From positions 11,333,478-11,397,477 of the forward strand of contig OZ007514.1 in NCBI GenBank assembly GCA_963931865.1: a stretch of 64,000 nucleotides of DNA. The letters are read 5' to 3'. Made by a program: the position numbers and the translations under genes. This DNA comes from Axinella damicornis. Lineage: Eukaryota > Porifera > Demospongiae > Axinellida > Axinellidae. The notes below the pieces were generated by a model that was not told the DNA's origin, did not search any database, and saw only the letters and a program-made list of their open reading frames with translations. Positions 1 to 11,383 of this stretch are shown here, in pieces (the stretch's first letter is position 1; the number at the start of each line of letters is the position of its first letter).

Positions 1-97
1 CAGTACAAGGACTGCCAGCAGCTTGATTGTACTGCCAGAAATGTGCCTCTCCAAGGTCCAGGGCTTGACGGAAGCTTTTCATCACTCCACTAAAAGC
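1..97. repeat. Dispersed repeat, copy 1 (partner at 2590-2702)
   Basis: Bases 1-97 match 2590-2702, sharing the block ccagggcttgacggaagctt and flanking sequence with about 80% identity by eye. Family unknown; probably an old transposon fragment. Confidence 0.5.
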
Positions 98-462
98 AAA
101 GGACCGCCGTCTTGACTTAGAACTATACAGTGCTGCTGGTACAACTTCACAATTAATGTAGCTATAATATTATAAGGGATCCATCCAACCCTTTCTACAC
201 TGTTCGCTATTATTCAATGCCAACTTCTAAGTCCAATTTTGATCACACGATTTTATATTAGGCAACAAAGTAGTAAGATTAATTCAGGCATCAGGCATGG
301 TAGTAAGATTAATTCAGGCATCTGGACCAGGTGTGCGTATCCACGAGCAAGGATCCTGTAACATTAAAACAGCCCTAATACAGTGCATCAGTAGCCATAA
401 ACACTGAGTAGGCTTCCATTCCCCTGACATCACAAGCCACTCACTGAGACATCCAGTGAGTA

Positions 463-811
463 ATGAAGGTGAGAACTCAGGTGCTCTTTACTCTGACTCT
501 GCTCACTCTGGCTCAGACGGCTCTGGCATCGTAATAGGGGGGAACAATGTAAAGATGTACTTTTGACTACATAATATTGTATTGGCCATCAGTAAGGGAA
601 ACAATGTAGGGAATAGCTCAATCCCTATGATTTCCAGCTGATTGAAATGGGACTTTCTTGTGAATGACAGAAATGGCCCACCTGGTGCTAAAAGTGTTTC
701 TACATGCAGTCACAGCCATGCATCCTGAGGGTGACTGACCATGACACCCTACCCACCCATTCGATGATCTGCTGGCAGCCAATTCCTTGGAGCACTGAAG
801 TATATCACCGC
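463..811 (+). pseudogene. Shattered tectonin-lectin remnant (signal peptide plus part of repeat 1)
   Basis: An ATG at 463 opens a 23-residue signal-peptide-like peptide that closely matches the start of the intact lectin at 9291 but stops at 532-534. About 240 bp later (773-811) the first tectonin repeat resumes with the bases that encode the W-x-x-IPGALKH-like motif, in degraded form. The sequence between is unrelated. Downstream (about 860-930) there is a short duplicated motif around ggggattttggca. I read this as the oldest of three lectin copies, split by an insertion or rearrangement. No open frame joins the parts, so it should not make a lectin. Confidence 0.65.
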
Positions 812-1287
812 AACTCATCTTGTCGGGCACCTCCGAGAATTGGGTACCCCCATACCAAATTCCCTAGGAATTTTGGCAGTTTGGTACCTGCTCGGGGATT
901 TTGGCAGTTTGGTACCTGCCCGGGGATTTTGGCACCGCTTGCAACCCATGCAAAATGATCTGCTTATCAATCAATACGTAGACACACAGTAGTAGAATCA
1001 TGATACACGGAGCACAGAAACAACTGTCAAGTTAGACCACAGACGAGTGTACTACAAAACAAACTATTGGTTGCAACTTCCAGGAGCCCATAACGAGAAG
1101 GAGAGTCCAACTACGAGAACAAGTCTGTTATAATAGCGCTTGTTGTTGACCATCTACGGCAAGTAGGAATCTGTACTGTGGTCACACTAAAGTGTTATAA
1201 TTTTATTCACGAACCAGCAGGTGGGCTAATTAGCATGGGCAAGCTCTTGACGTGAAAATGACCCGAAACGTAACTGGTAGAAATGAA

Positions 1288-1324
1288 TGTGTAGCTAACG
1301 TTCCCACTAAACGTTAGCTACACA
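1288..1324. repeat. Perfect 15-bp inverted repeat (short hairpin)
   Basis: Arms 1288-1302 and 1310-1324 are exact reverse complements around a 7-base loop. No gene is adjacent. It could be a minimal foldback relic. The stretch from about 950 to 3100 otherwise holds no coding region I can support: a 124-codon open frame at 1333-1707 has no recognisable motif. Confidence 0.6.
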
Positions 1325-2589
1325 AATGAACGTTGTACTTCCTCATTAAGGTAGTAAACATGGGTACCGAGATCTCCGAAACCAAGTTGATGGATAAATG
1401 GGCAGCATCAAAGCGTACACAAGTTTCAGCAATACTTTGCATCAAACTGCTCCCTCTGCTTGAAAATGCCCTAAAACTCAATTTTAAGGCCCTCTACGAA
1501 ACTGAAAATTTGGACCCTCTCCAAGGCCCCACCCACACTCTGACCCCATCATCAATACACACACAAAACAGGCCCAAAAACTATGGATGGATTTACCACC
1601 TGCTCTCCTCACTTGCAGGCTACAGCCCAAAACTCACTGCCACCCTCAAAAACAGAGGTTTGGCTACCCTAGGCTTTCAAAAAAAAAATTCCACGCACAC
1701 CAACTAAAACCGACTCAAGCCAAGGCCAGTTTCCAAAAGGTCAACCTACCCCCTGCAAAACTAGGGATGCTTTTCCACGTTCACCTCTCGGTTACAGAGT
1801 TTTGGCCACACATCTACTCCCTCTCACCAGCCCAGTCCAGCTACCAAACCAGCCAAATTCGCCCTAACACGAAAATGGGCGGGGCCTGTAATGCCGAAAG
1901 GTCAACTCTCTAGAGTACCTTGGCCAGGGAGCTGTCGGAGGCTGTTCACTTTCCAGGCTGTTCTTCGGCCACTTCAGCAGACCCACAAACATTCCTGCTC
2001 ACTCCACCTAGCTATTCACACTCAGATAGCCCATCGCTACATTCAAACAAATCTTCAAGGTACCGCACGGCCACATCAGAGTACCGATTTGAAACTTGAA
2101 AGGCCCGCTAGCCGCATCAAAGAGAGAAGCCCCCCTTGTTTATTCCGGTTGCCGCCATGGGAAAACGTAAACAGATGAATAACTCTAAATAACCGTATGC
2201 GAGTGACGTCATCTCATTAATTAATTATTCATGAGCAAAATTGCGCGATTTCGCCGATGCCGTGCTTCCTACCCATACCCTTAAACCATGGATAATACGT
2301 ATTATCCATGCCTTAAACCTACAGGGCCTAATGCTTACTAGCTGGTAGCTATTGGAATAGGAATGCCAGAACAACCTGGTTAAGGTTACGGGGTCGTCAT
2401 GAGGTAGGGGTGTCCGATTATTTCTTCAACCCCATTTTTCTCACACAGAAGGTAGCTAAGCCAGTAAAATAGAGCATAATCGGCACAAAGCAGGGAGGGT
2501 AGCGAAAATGCCAACAAAACCTCACTATAGTGACTCACACTGTAGCTGTTGACTGTGCTGTACACTGGTCAACGGTATTCTCACCAAAA

Positions 2590-2702
2590 ATCTCCAGTAC
2601 AAAGGCTGCCAGCAACTTGATTGCACTGTTAGAGACTAGTACACCTCTGCAAGCTCCAGGGCTTGACGGAAGCTTTTTTATCACTCCTCTAAATAGTCTT
2701 CA
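2590..2702. repeat. Dispersed repeat, copy 2 (partner at 1-97)
   Basis: Second copy of the repeat at the left edge of the window. A short open frame crosses it but has no recognisable domain. Confidence 0.5.
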
Positions 2703-3339
2703 AACTAGAGGTTTTCATAGAACACATACCCCGCGCTGATCATGAACGTCTACAGGCCAGGATGCATGCAGTGCAGCTACAATCGACGTTGACATCTCTG
2801 CCGGGCGGCTATCGCGTATACTGTGTTCGTGTATGGCCATATCCAAGGTGTGGGAGTGACCGCTTACCGTATATACAACATAATTATTATATTGTGAAGC
2901 TAGCTGGAGAGGTGGAACAAAATAATAGGAAATAGCTGGAAAAAACAGCCGAAACAATAGCCACGACACCCGTGAAGTACATAGATCGTGAGTAAACAAT
3001 GTTTCCTAGCGGTCATCTCGAAGCATAAGTTTCCAAATGCACTGCATGTCCTGTTCTTGATGGGACTCTTGAGGTCACGAAGAGGTGGAGCCCGGTTATG
3101 AATAGTTAGCTATGAAAAGTAGGAAATAGCCGAAATACAGCCAAACGGAGCGCCTTGACTTCAGCCAGGTACACATAGACCAGTTTTTTGCTATTTGCTA
3201 TTGTTTGACTCCATTTCGATGGTTTATGAGGGTCTATGTGGCGAGATTTCAATTTTCTTCGCCTGACAGACAGACGACAGACAACTGACGGACAAAACCG
3301 ATTGCTTAACCCCGCTTCGCGCATGCGCGCGCGGGGTAA

Positions 3340-3996
3340 TTAAGGTCGCGGGCTAGACTTCGGCGCATTGCGCAGAGCGGCGCGCACTAAATAGAATACC
3401 AGCCTGAAGCACTATACTAACACATGGAGGCAGCCTCACACAAGCTACTAACAATTCTAAACCACAGAATAAAATCAGAAACATACCTGACAAGTTCATG
3501 ACAACCACAGCTAACGAGTACCACTCTCGTAGAATGCGGGTACGTATAGTTTAGACGGACAACTGCTTTGTATCCAGAGCAGGACGCTCGAGTACAAGCA
3601 AGAATCACCTTCAAGGACACATTTTAGGCTACACTTGGCTCTGTACTGCCACTATGTTCAGCGGTTAGGCAAAAACTATACGTACCCGCAAAGTACAGTT
3701 GCTGGACATCCTGGATCTCTCTTTTGGATTGGTGTCCTTCCGTCAGTCAAACTCGGCTGTGGTTCAAATAACTTTCGCCCGAACAACAACAGCTTTAGCC
3801 TGAGACTTCGCCCACAAAACGTACAACGACGCCGTGACAGGCACTATGGGCACTGGCAGCCTCTACACTTTCCACGATGTCTAATTGACTTCCGCAAAAG
3901 GTCAATAGGTTCACGAAAATTGACAGTACAGCCGGAAAACAATACTCGCGCGTACCACGCTAATCGAATTAATACGCGACTAGCCCGCGACCTTAA
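3340..3996. mobile_element. Nested foldback element of unknown family
   Basis: Outer arms 3340-3356 and 3980-3996 are reverse complements (core ggtcgcgggctag). A second exact inverted repeat lies inside (3535-3552 with 3673-3690). Open frames inside show no transposase motif. The sequence just upstream (about 3110-3330, rich in gacagacagac and a GCGCATGCGC core) has the look of a dispersed repeat. A non-autonomous DNA element is the simplest reading. Confidence 0.4.
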
Positions 3997-4054
3997 GGAA
4001 CAAGCCTGTCAAGTTGTGAAGAACTACATGCTGTCTTCACTTAGGACAGTAAAA

Positions 4055-4260
4055 ATGTAACAGGATATGTAGGGATACCAGAATGGCAAAAGTAAGGAAA
4101 AAAGGAGAGCTGATCACGCATAACAGTGAAGTATACAATCCCCCCTACAGAGATCTTTTCCATATACGTGTTGGGGGGACTGTACACTTCACTGCATGTT
4201 TTGTGCGATCATCTCTTCCTTGATTCTTTGCTTTTTGCTGTTCTAGCTACAGGTGTTCAT
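4055..4260. mobile_element. Decayed foldback MITE related to 19678-19953
   Basis: Shares gggataccagaa, gtgaagtatacaa, gagatctt and tccatatacgtg blocks with the much better preserved 276-bp foldback at 19678-19953. Arms still pair around position 4165. The nearby open frame is simply the arm read through. Stretch 4260-5500 has no gene I can support. Confidence 0.5.
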
Positions 4261-5523
4261 AGAGCACATACCCATTCCAGTCCTGGTGTGGCCAAGGGCC
4301 GTCTGTATTTGGTGGACTGGACTGTGGGAATGGACTCACAGAAAGTTGCACTCGTCATTTCTGAAGGCCAGAAAACAGGAAATTGTGGAACGGCACTATA
4401 ATATAGCTAATAGCTTACCAAGTACGTGAGGTGTACCAACACAGCTGTCACCATGTAGACAGCCTGCCGTGGTCCTACCATGCAAAACCAGCTCGACTTC
4501 GTTTCGGTGCGAATTCGTCCATGATCTGACGACGACTTCGAGGAACACATGTCGGTCATTGCTATATAGCAAACTTTCGTATACCAAGTGGTACAACCAT
4601 TTCGCAGCCTCTTGAAATGTTTCTATGCATGCTGGTGCCAAGTTTGGCTGGCACTTTCGTTCCTGCTTTCCGCCTGACTGTGCTGTAGGCCTATAAAGGG
4701 TTGCTGCGGAACGGCTGATATCGAGTCATGGTCGGCTACCCCGAATGCCATTCATGTCATGTAAGTATTTAGTAGTGTTTTGATGCTTCAAAATGATGAG
4801 CACAACTTTCTGTGAGTCCAGTCCCACAGTCCAGTCCCGAGTCCAGTCCTCCGAATACAGACGGCCGTGGCCAAGCTGCAATATTCAGTGAAGAATGAAG
4901 TATAGCAGCAGCTGCTTTATTACCCCCATGAGGATTGAGGCATTCAAATTGCATGGCCTATAGCTATAGCATGCGGCTCTTGCGCCTAGCTACATACATG
5001 TCATTTGAGATGCCTGGATTAGAACGGGAGTAGAGGGGGATTGGCAGAGAAGGGGCTGTAGAACTTATCAGGTCATACATAGCACTCACTTCCACTTCCC
5101 CAGCATTGTATTGCACATCCAAAACAGAAGCGTAGCTACAGGAAAACCACAGACATAACATTAGATACTCAACTCAAAGACAAGGAACAAGGAACACATA
5201 TCAAACTGCAGAAACACCGTACAACCACAACATCTTCAATCTATCTTGACTTGAAAAATTTTATCCGTACTGGAATGGGTCATACAGAAGGAATTCCTAT
5301 TTATGTATTTCCCAAAAATAAAATAAGCAAAGGAACAATGAGATACACACTAATCAGACATGACTGGTACAAATAATGACGTAACAAGGAACAAAAAGGG
5401 CACACAAGGGCTTTTTTTAATTTATTTATTTATTTAATTTTTAATTTTTGAGAGTATCAAAACTGCCTATGCCCTATCATCACACCTGTACTAGCTGTAC
5501 AGTGCACCATGTAGACATTATTG

Positions 5524-5530
5524 TATAAAA
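5524..5530 (+). promoter_or_regulatory. TATA-like box of a promoter relic upstream of the 207-bp repeats
   Basis: TATAAAA followed by a pyrimidine-rich stretch and CCTGACATC copies the arrangement at the two lectin promoters (TATAAAA at 6244 and 9232 followed by ttcccttcccc and GCATCC). No lectin coding sequence follows here; tandem repeats do. Likely a displaced promoter copy. Confidence 0.4.
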
Positions 5531-5547
5531 GGCTGAACTTCCCTTTC

Positions 5548-6235
5548 CCTGACATCAAACAGTACAGTCATGATTGCGCAACATCCTAAACAGAAGCGTA
5601 CAGGAAAAGCACAGACTAAACATTAGATATTCAACTCAAAGACAAGGAACTTAGGAACAGGCAGGAAAACCACAGACTAAATATCCAACTCAAAGACACG
5701 GAACAAGGAACAGGTGAGGAACAGAACTGTGGCTATTCAAACTGCAGAAACACCATACACCCACAACATCCTCAATCTGTGAACAGTTCCTCAATCTATC
5801 ACACTTTTGCAGAGCCCTGACATCAAACAGTACAGTCATGATTGCACAACATCCTAAACAGAAGCGCACAGGAAAACCACAGACTAAATATTCAACTCAA
5901 AGACACGGAACAAGGAACAGGTGAGGAACAGAACTGTGGCTATTCAAACTGCAGAAACACCATACACCCACAACATCCTCAATCTGTGAACAGTTCCTCA
6001 ATCTATCACACTTTTGCAGAGCCCTGACATCAAACAGTACAGACATGATTGCACAACATCCTAAACAGAAGCGCACAGGAAAACCACAGACTAAATATTC
6101 AACTCAAAGACACGGAACAAGGAACAGGTGAGGAACAGAACTGTGGCTATTCAAACTGCAGAAACACCATACACCCACAACATCCTCAATCTGCCAAACA
6201 GTTCCTCAATCTATCACACTTTTGCAGAGCACAAG
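5548..6235. repeat. 207-bp tandem repeat array (about 3.3 units)
   Basis: Units beginning CCTGACATCAAACAGTACAG recur with a period of 207 bp (cgcacaggaaaaccacag at about 5866 and 6073). The two downstream units are almost identical and the first is diverged. A related, older fragment lies at 5110-5240. The repeats carry tandem open frames, but period and composition look non-coding. The array ends directly at the TATA box of the frameshifted lectin copy. Confidence 0.8.
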
Positions 6236-6243
6236 TCGCTGGC

Positions 6244-6250
6244 TATAAAA
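6244..6250 (+). promoter_or_regulatory. TATA box of the frameshifted lectin copy
   Basis: TATAAAA in the context ggctataaaagacc, 74 bp before the ATG at 6324. The same box and spacing class occur upstream of the intact copy at 9232. Confidence 0.6.
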
Positions 6251-6323
6251 GACCAACCTTCCCTTCCCCTGGCATCCAGCCATCTCTAGTGTATGCTTAC
6301 AGAGTACATATAATTATACAGTC

Positions 6324-7045
6324 ATGGAAATGAGGGCTCCGGTGCTCTTTACTCTGGCTCTACTCGCTCTGGCTCAGACGGAATTCCTGGAGGACTGAAG
6401 CATATCACTGCTTCGACCAATTATCTATGGGGAGTGAATATTCATGATAAAATCTTCAAGTGCGACCGACCTTGCCGGGGCAATTGGAACCTTATCCCAG
6501 GATTGCTAAAGCAAATTGACGCCAGCGATTGCGAAGTGTGGGGAGTAAATTCAAACGATGACATCTTCAAACGCTCAGTGGATGGAAGCGGGAGTTGGAT
6601 ACACGTCCCCGGAAAACTGAAGCACGTGTCGGCGTCTGGGAATGGGTACATCTGGGGTGTGAATGCTAACGACTACATCTTCAAGTGCAAGAAACCGTGC
6701 AGCGGTAGCTGGATGCACGTTCCCGGCAAGCTGAAGCAGCTCGATGCTGGCAGTACTTACATGTATGGAGTCCAAGCCAATGATGACATTTTCCGACGTC
6801 CGGTAGATGGTAGCGGCGTTTGGCAGCACATTCCTGGGAAACTGAAGCACGTGAGTGCTTCAGGGAGCACGGACATTTTCGGTGTCAATAATGCCGACCA
6901 AATCTTCAGGTGCAAGAAGCCGTGCTCTGGAGAGTGGGTGCAGATCCTTGGATCACTGAAGCAATGCGATGCTGGCTTTGATGCTCTCTTCGGGGTCAAT
7001 TCAGCAGGTAATATTTGGCATCTTCCACTTGCTGGAGAACTTTGA
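6324..7045 (+). pseudogene. Tectonin-repeat lectin, frameshifted copy
   Basis: Tandem duplicate of the intact lectin at 9291-10034. The signal peptide starts at the same ATG, but 19 bases spanning the peptide's cleavage region and the first W of repeat 1 are missing near 6380. Translation from 6324 therefore stops about 25 codons in. The rest (about 6385-7045) remains an open tectonin body with six repeats, the alternating C-x3-C and VDGSG loops, and the same stop region. The ORF is otherwise undamaged, so the deletion is recent or the body is translated from an internal start without secretion. I call it a pseudogene. Only substitutions separate the body from the intact copy. Confidence 0.8.
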
Positions 7046-7920
7046 GGACATTAACTGCTGTTTACACCTTAAGTTGTGATCACAGCTGACAATTATCAAT
7101 GAACATTGTTCTGTTTAACAGGAATTTCATTTCTGAAATGTCCTTTTTGAATTTGGTGATGTTACTTTTTCTAAAAATGAATTTTGTGCCGCTTCAAATT
7201 GATCAAATTTCCGAAATAACCGTTTTCTATATAAATTCTAAATGGATATGCATGTGGTGAAGTTATTGCCCTGACCATTTAGTTACGTTTCAAGTGTTTC
7301 AAACTTAGCTACTGCTGGTGAGTTTGCTACTCTCTAATTCTCCTAGCTGTGCATAGTCAACATAGCTACTCTTCCTTCTTCTCAAATTAGCTAGTCAGAA
7401 CATATGTAGCTAGTTAGCTACCTGTTACGTGTACATCACTTGACCAGAAGGCTACTATACTAGTCGTTATAGCTACTTCAAACAGCACCCAGACCCCACC
7501 CGGCCCGGCAGTATCTGCAACTAGCGACGGAAACATCCAGCCCGACCTACATCCCCCTTGTCAAATAGGCCTGCACCCTGCCATGCCTCCTTCAGCTCAG
7601 TGGTGTTCGTGTGTGAGTGAGAGCTATACAGACGAACATTCCTCCTGCATCAAGTGTTGAGTGACATACGGCTTGAACAAAAAGATGATAGCTAATTATG
7701 GCTAGTGTGGTACTACATCTACAGCATCATTTCCCTAGACATCAGCATCACAGGCGGATACATGGGGAAGATGGGTGTGGCATGTGCTGCCAGTTTTACT
7801 GTGCTACTCAGACATAATAAAGACACAGCTGCTATAGCTACACCCATGCAGTACAAACCCTCTGTTATACACAGCAACCGTGGTAGGTAGGTAGGTACAT
7901 GGGTTTACACAGCACAGTAA

Positions 7921-8290
7921 GTTGCATTGCTGACTATAGCTACTTCATTTGTACTCACTGCTGGGGTAGAATATTCCAGCTCGGCCACACCAGGTCTTCA
8001 ACTTCTGCTTTAGCTTATAGCTCCTTGATGTTAACTGCAAGTTAACTGCAGGAAATATACCCAGTAATCCGGATGTACGAGATTGATGTCAATCCTGGGT
8101 ATGTCAGTTCTTCAAATGAATCTCTCAGGAATTCTCAAGATCAACACCAGCGATCTCGCAGCACCAGTAGCTGCTACTGCATAAGCAACTTAGACTGCCA
8201 TTTGTGATAGGATTGGTGACAGTCGGACAGTGAAGGATGTCAGAGCAATCACTCCCAGTAGATCATAGAGCAGAAAATTATCAGAATTTT
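7921..8290 (-). pseudogene. Frizzled-like exon 7 fragment (unit 1)
   Basis: Minus-strand sequence matches the terminal exon of gene A (12003-12443) over most of its length: the region encoding TM6, the loop with PENSCD, and TM7. It has internal deletions, a small duplication (gttaactgca twice near 8030) and no open frame. It is followed on the plus coordinate by an exon-6 fragment and a lectin fragment. Region 7046-7920 between the lectin pseudogene and this fragment holds no recognised gene. Confidence 0.75.
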
Positions 8291-8326
8291 GTTGAACGTG
8301 GAATCATTAAGCTGGTACATAGCTAT

Positions 8327-8416
8327 GAGGATAGGTGGGAATCTGGTCAAGTCCCCTTGAGCAGGACCCAGCAGGACTCCCAGCAGTACAATTAGCTACG
8401 GGCGGGATTGACAAGC
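8327..8416 (-). pseudogene. Frizzled-like exon 6 fragment (unit 1)
   Basis: Resembles 12680-12765 of gene A (the exon-6 part encoding the FTAGTPSTRGFG-type loop), with small insertions. It abuts a tectonin fragment without intervening intron sequence, so the locus is a mosaic of two gene families. Confidence 0.6.
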
Positions 8417-8541
8417 AAATCTGGAGGTGCAAGAAGCCGTGCACAGGTGACGCGTGGGTGAAGATCGATGGATTTCTGATGCAATGCGATGCTATAGCTT
8501 TGATACTCTCTTTGGGCAGGAATTTGGCGTCTTCTGATTGA
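8416..8541 (+). pseudogene. Tectonin tail fragment (unit 1)
   Basis: Encodes about 42 codons matching the last lectin repeat (IWRCKKPC, then a W-V-K-I and LMQCDA core) ending at a TGA like the true gene. The GVN motif is replaced by a frameshifted segment. No signal peptide or other repeats are attached. Confidence 0.7.
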
Positions 8542-9018
8542 CATATGAAGAAGTTTGGGGACATCTGTCACATTAACCGCTGTTGTTAGCCACACCTCAG
8601 CAAAGCCGTGAACACTGACAAGCATCACTGAACATTATTGTATTCCATTGCCAAGTGAACGTCATGCACAACATTTCTTTGGAAGATAAGTTATCCATTC
8701 AGCGCCATGCAGCCTACCTCTGCATGCCCATGCCACGTAGTGCAGATCCTCATTCTCCATTCTGACCCATGCATAATTATACACTTTATAGCTATCAGGA
8801 AGTTGCTGGGCGTAAGTAGAATACTGTTAAAAACGGGGTCTCTAGTTGCACCAGTTACAAATTCCAAAGTGCACACACACATCTCAGTATTGGCGGAGCC
8901 GCAGCAACATTTCAACAGTCAAAGGTTATTGCCAAATCTGATATTTACAAATGGAAAGTGCTTATATAACCAGTATCTCAAGGTCAGCTAAGAATGATGT
9001 ATCAGTTTCCTGGGAAAC

Positions 9019-9217
9019 TGTGCTTGTCGTGGACAATGTCTCTGTGTGTTTGTCATTAGTGGGACAGTCAGTGTGTCTCCCTATCTTGTGCTACCTGATT
9101 GTATGGGCATTGTACAATGCCAATAATTACAGTCAATCAGGTAGCACAAGATAGGGAGACACAATCGTCCAATGCACTAATGACAAACACACAGAGACAT
9201 TGTCCATGACAAGCACA
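9019..9217. mobile_element. Foldback MITE inserted just upstream of the lectin promoter
   Basis: Near-perfect inverted repeat of about 85 bp per arm (tgtctccctatcttgtgctac in the left arm, its reverse complement in the right) around a loop near 9105-9125. It ends 15 bp before the TATA box at 9232. The other lectin unit lacks it and has the 207-bp array in the same place. Confidence 0.8.
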
Positions 9218-9231
9218 AGTGCATGGCTGGC

Positions 9232-9238
9232 TATAAAA
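9232..9238 (+). promoter_or_regulatory. TATA box of the intact lectin gene
   Basis: TATAAAA lies 59 bp before the ATG at 9291, implying a 5' leader of about 30 bases. It is conserved with the 6244 copy. Confidence 0.7.
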
Positions 9239-9290
9239 GACGAACCTTCCCTTCCCCTTGCATCCAGCCATCTCTAGTCACTATACAGTC

Positions 9291-10034
9291 ATGGAAATGA
9301 GGGCTCCGGTGCTCTTTACTCTGGCTCTACTCGCTCTGGCTCAGACAGCTCTAGCGCAGTGGCAGCAAATTCCTGGAGCACTGAAGCATATCACCGCTTC
9401 GACCAATTATCTATGGGGAGTGAATATTCACGATGCAATCTTCAAGTGCGACCGACCTTGCCGGAGCAATAATTGGAACACTATCCCAGGATTGCTAAAG
9501 CAAATTGACGCCAGCGATTGCGAAGTGTGGGGAGTAAATTCAAACGATGACATCTTCAAACGCTCAGTGGATGGAAGCGGGGGATGGACGCACATCCCCG
9601 GAAAACTGAAGCATGTGTCGGCATCTGGGAACGGGTACGTCTGGGGTGTGAATGCCAATGACGACATCTTCAAGTGCAAGAAACCGTGCAGCGGTAGCTG
9701 GGTGCACGTTGCCGGCAAGCTGAAGCAGCTCGATGCTGGCAGTACTTACATGTATGGAGTCAACGCCAATGATGACATCTTCCGACGTCCGGTAGATGGT
9801 AGCGGCGTTTGGCAGCACATTCCTGGGAAACTGAAGCACGTGAGTGCTTCAGGGAGCACCGACATTTTCGGTGTCAATAATGCCGACCAAATCTTCAGGT
9901 GCAAGAAGCCGTGCTCTGGAGAGTGGGTGCAGATCGGTGGATTACTGAAGCAATGCGATGCTAGCTTTGATGCTCTCTTCGGGGTCAATTCAGCAGGCCA
10001 TATTTGGCGTCTTCCACTTGCTGGAGAACTTTGA
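9291..10034 (+). CDS. Secreted tectonin-repeat lectin (six-bladed propeller type)
   Basis: Single-exon gene of 247 aa. I chose the ATG at 9291 over one 33 bases upstream because it starts a clean signal peptide (about residues 1-22, ending in TALA before QWQQIPG) and follows the TATA box at a usual distance. The mature part is six tectonin repeats of about 37 residues, each with W-x-x-I-P-G-x-L-K and GVN..D.IF motifs. Odd repeats carry a C-x3-C loop (KCDRPC, KCKKPC, RCKKPC) and even repeats 2 and 4 carry VDGSG, so a two-repeat module has been triplicated. Tectonin proteins such as tachylectin-1 and fish-egg lectin bind bacterial lipopolysaccharide or sugars; a defence or adhesion role here is inference. 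One of three lectin copies in the cluster and the only intact one. Confidence 0.88.
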   Translation: MEMRAPVLFTLALLALAQTALAQWQQIPGALKHITASTNYLWGVNIHDAIFKCDRPCRSNNWNTIPGLLKQIDASDCEVWGVNSNDDIFKRSVDGSGGWTHIPGKLKHVSASGNGYVWGVNANDDIFKCKKPCSGSWVHVAGKLKQLDAGSTYMYGVNANDDIFRRPVDGSGVWQHIPGKLKHVSASGSTDIFGVNNADQIFRCKKPCSGEWVQIGGLLKQCDASFDALFGVNSAGHIWRLPLAGEL

Positions 10035-10997
10035 GGACATTATTAATAACTGCTGTTTACACCTTAAGTTGTGATCACAGCTGACAATTATCAATGAACA
10101 TTGAAGGAATTTATTGTATTTAATAGCAATTTCATTTCTGAAATGTCCTTTTTGAATTTGGTGATGTAACTTTTTCTAAAAATGAATTTTGTGCCGCTTC
10201 AAATTGATCACATTCCCGAAATAACCGTTTTCTATATAAATTCTAAGTGGATATGTGGTGAAGTTATTGCCCACTAGTTAGAACATGTGTAACTACAGAT
10301 TATGTGGTATGTGCTGCTAACTACCCTAATTTTAAGCATTTACTTAGACCATAAGTTTAATCGTATATACGAATACCATAAGAGTACATTAGAATCAGTG
10401 TTGTAACCATGCTTATCCTTTTGTGTTTGTGTATCATTGCTTATTGATAGCTACTCCTGGGTGCAATAACATTAGCTTTATGCTATTTTGTATACCCTGT
10501 GCTTTGACATAAACTTTCATAGAAAAAAAAACAAACAAACAAAAAAAAGTCATTATAGCTACTTCAAACAGCACCCGGACCCCACCCGGCCCAGCAGTAT
10601 CTACAACTAGCGATGGAAACATCCAGCCCGACCTACATCCCCCCTGTCAAATAGGCCTGCAGCCTGCCTCCTTCAGCTCAGTGGTGTTCGTGTGTGAGTG
10701 AGAGCTATACAGACGAACATTCCTCCTGCATCAAGTGTTAAGTGATATACGGCTTAAACAAAAAGATGATAATTATGGCTAGTGTGGTACTACATCTACA
10801 GCATCATTTCCCTAGACATCAGCATCACAGGCGGATACATGGGGAAGATGGGTGTGGCATGTGCTGCCAGTTTTACAATATTCACTGTACTACTCGGACA
10901 TAATAAAGACACAGCTGCTATACACCCATGCAGTACGAACTCTGTTATACACAGCAACCGTGGTAGGTAGGTACATGGGTTTACACAGCACAGTAAG

Positions 10998-11352
10998 TTG
11001 CATTGCTGACTATACTTTATTTGTACTCACTGGGGTAGAATATTCCAGCTCGGTCTTCAACTTCCACTTTAGCTTATAGCTCCTAGATGTTAACTGCAAA
11101 TATGAGATTCAGTGCAGGAAATATACCCAGTAGGGTGTAAAAATTTGATGTCAATCCTGGGTAGTTATGTCAGTTCTTCAAATTAATCTCTCAGTCTGTC
11201 ACAGGAATTCTCAAGATCAACACCAGTGATCTCGCAGCACCAGTACTGCTACTGCATCAGTAACTTATAATTAGACTGCCATTAGTGACAGTGAAGGATG
11301 TCAGTGCAATCACTCCCAGTAGATCATAGAGCAGAAAATGATCAGAATTTTG
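10998..11352 (-). pseudogene. Frizzled-like exon 7 fragment (unit 2)
   Basis: Duplicate of the fragment at 7921-8290, similarly decayed. Matches gene A exon 7 on the minus strand without an open frame. Confidence 0.75.
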
Positions 11353-11383
11353 TTGAACGTGGAATCATTAAGCTGGTACATAT

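Larger units (their letters stand above)
6241..8990. repeat. ~3.0 kb tandem duplication, unit 1
   Basis: Promoter, lectin copy, 3' flank and composite pseudogene recur in the same order at about 9231-11900 (offset 2.99-3.08 kb). Divergence is low, with several small insertions distinguishing the units. Confidence 0.85.

Noticed and set aside
1333..1707. 124-codon plus-strand frame
   Set aside because: No homology I recognise, low-complexity composition, no promoter or splice context. Left unannotated as a gene.
3635..4060. 141-codon plus-strand frame
   Set aside because: Runs through the foldback element's inner arms and across its outer arm; no domain visible.
6575..6999. Minus-strand frames opposite the lectin genes (also 9428-9988)
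   Set aside because: Shadows of the tectonin repeats; no independent motif, start context or splice signals.
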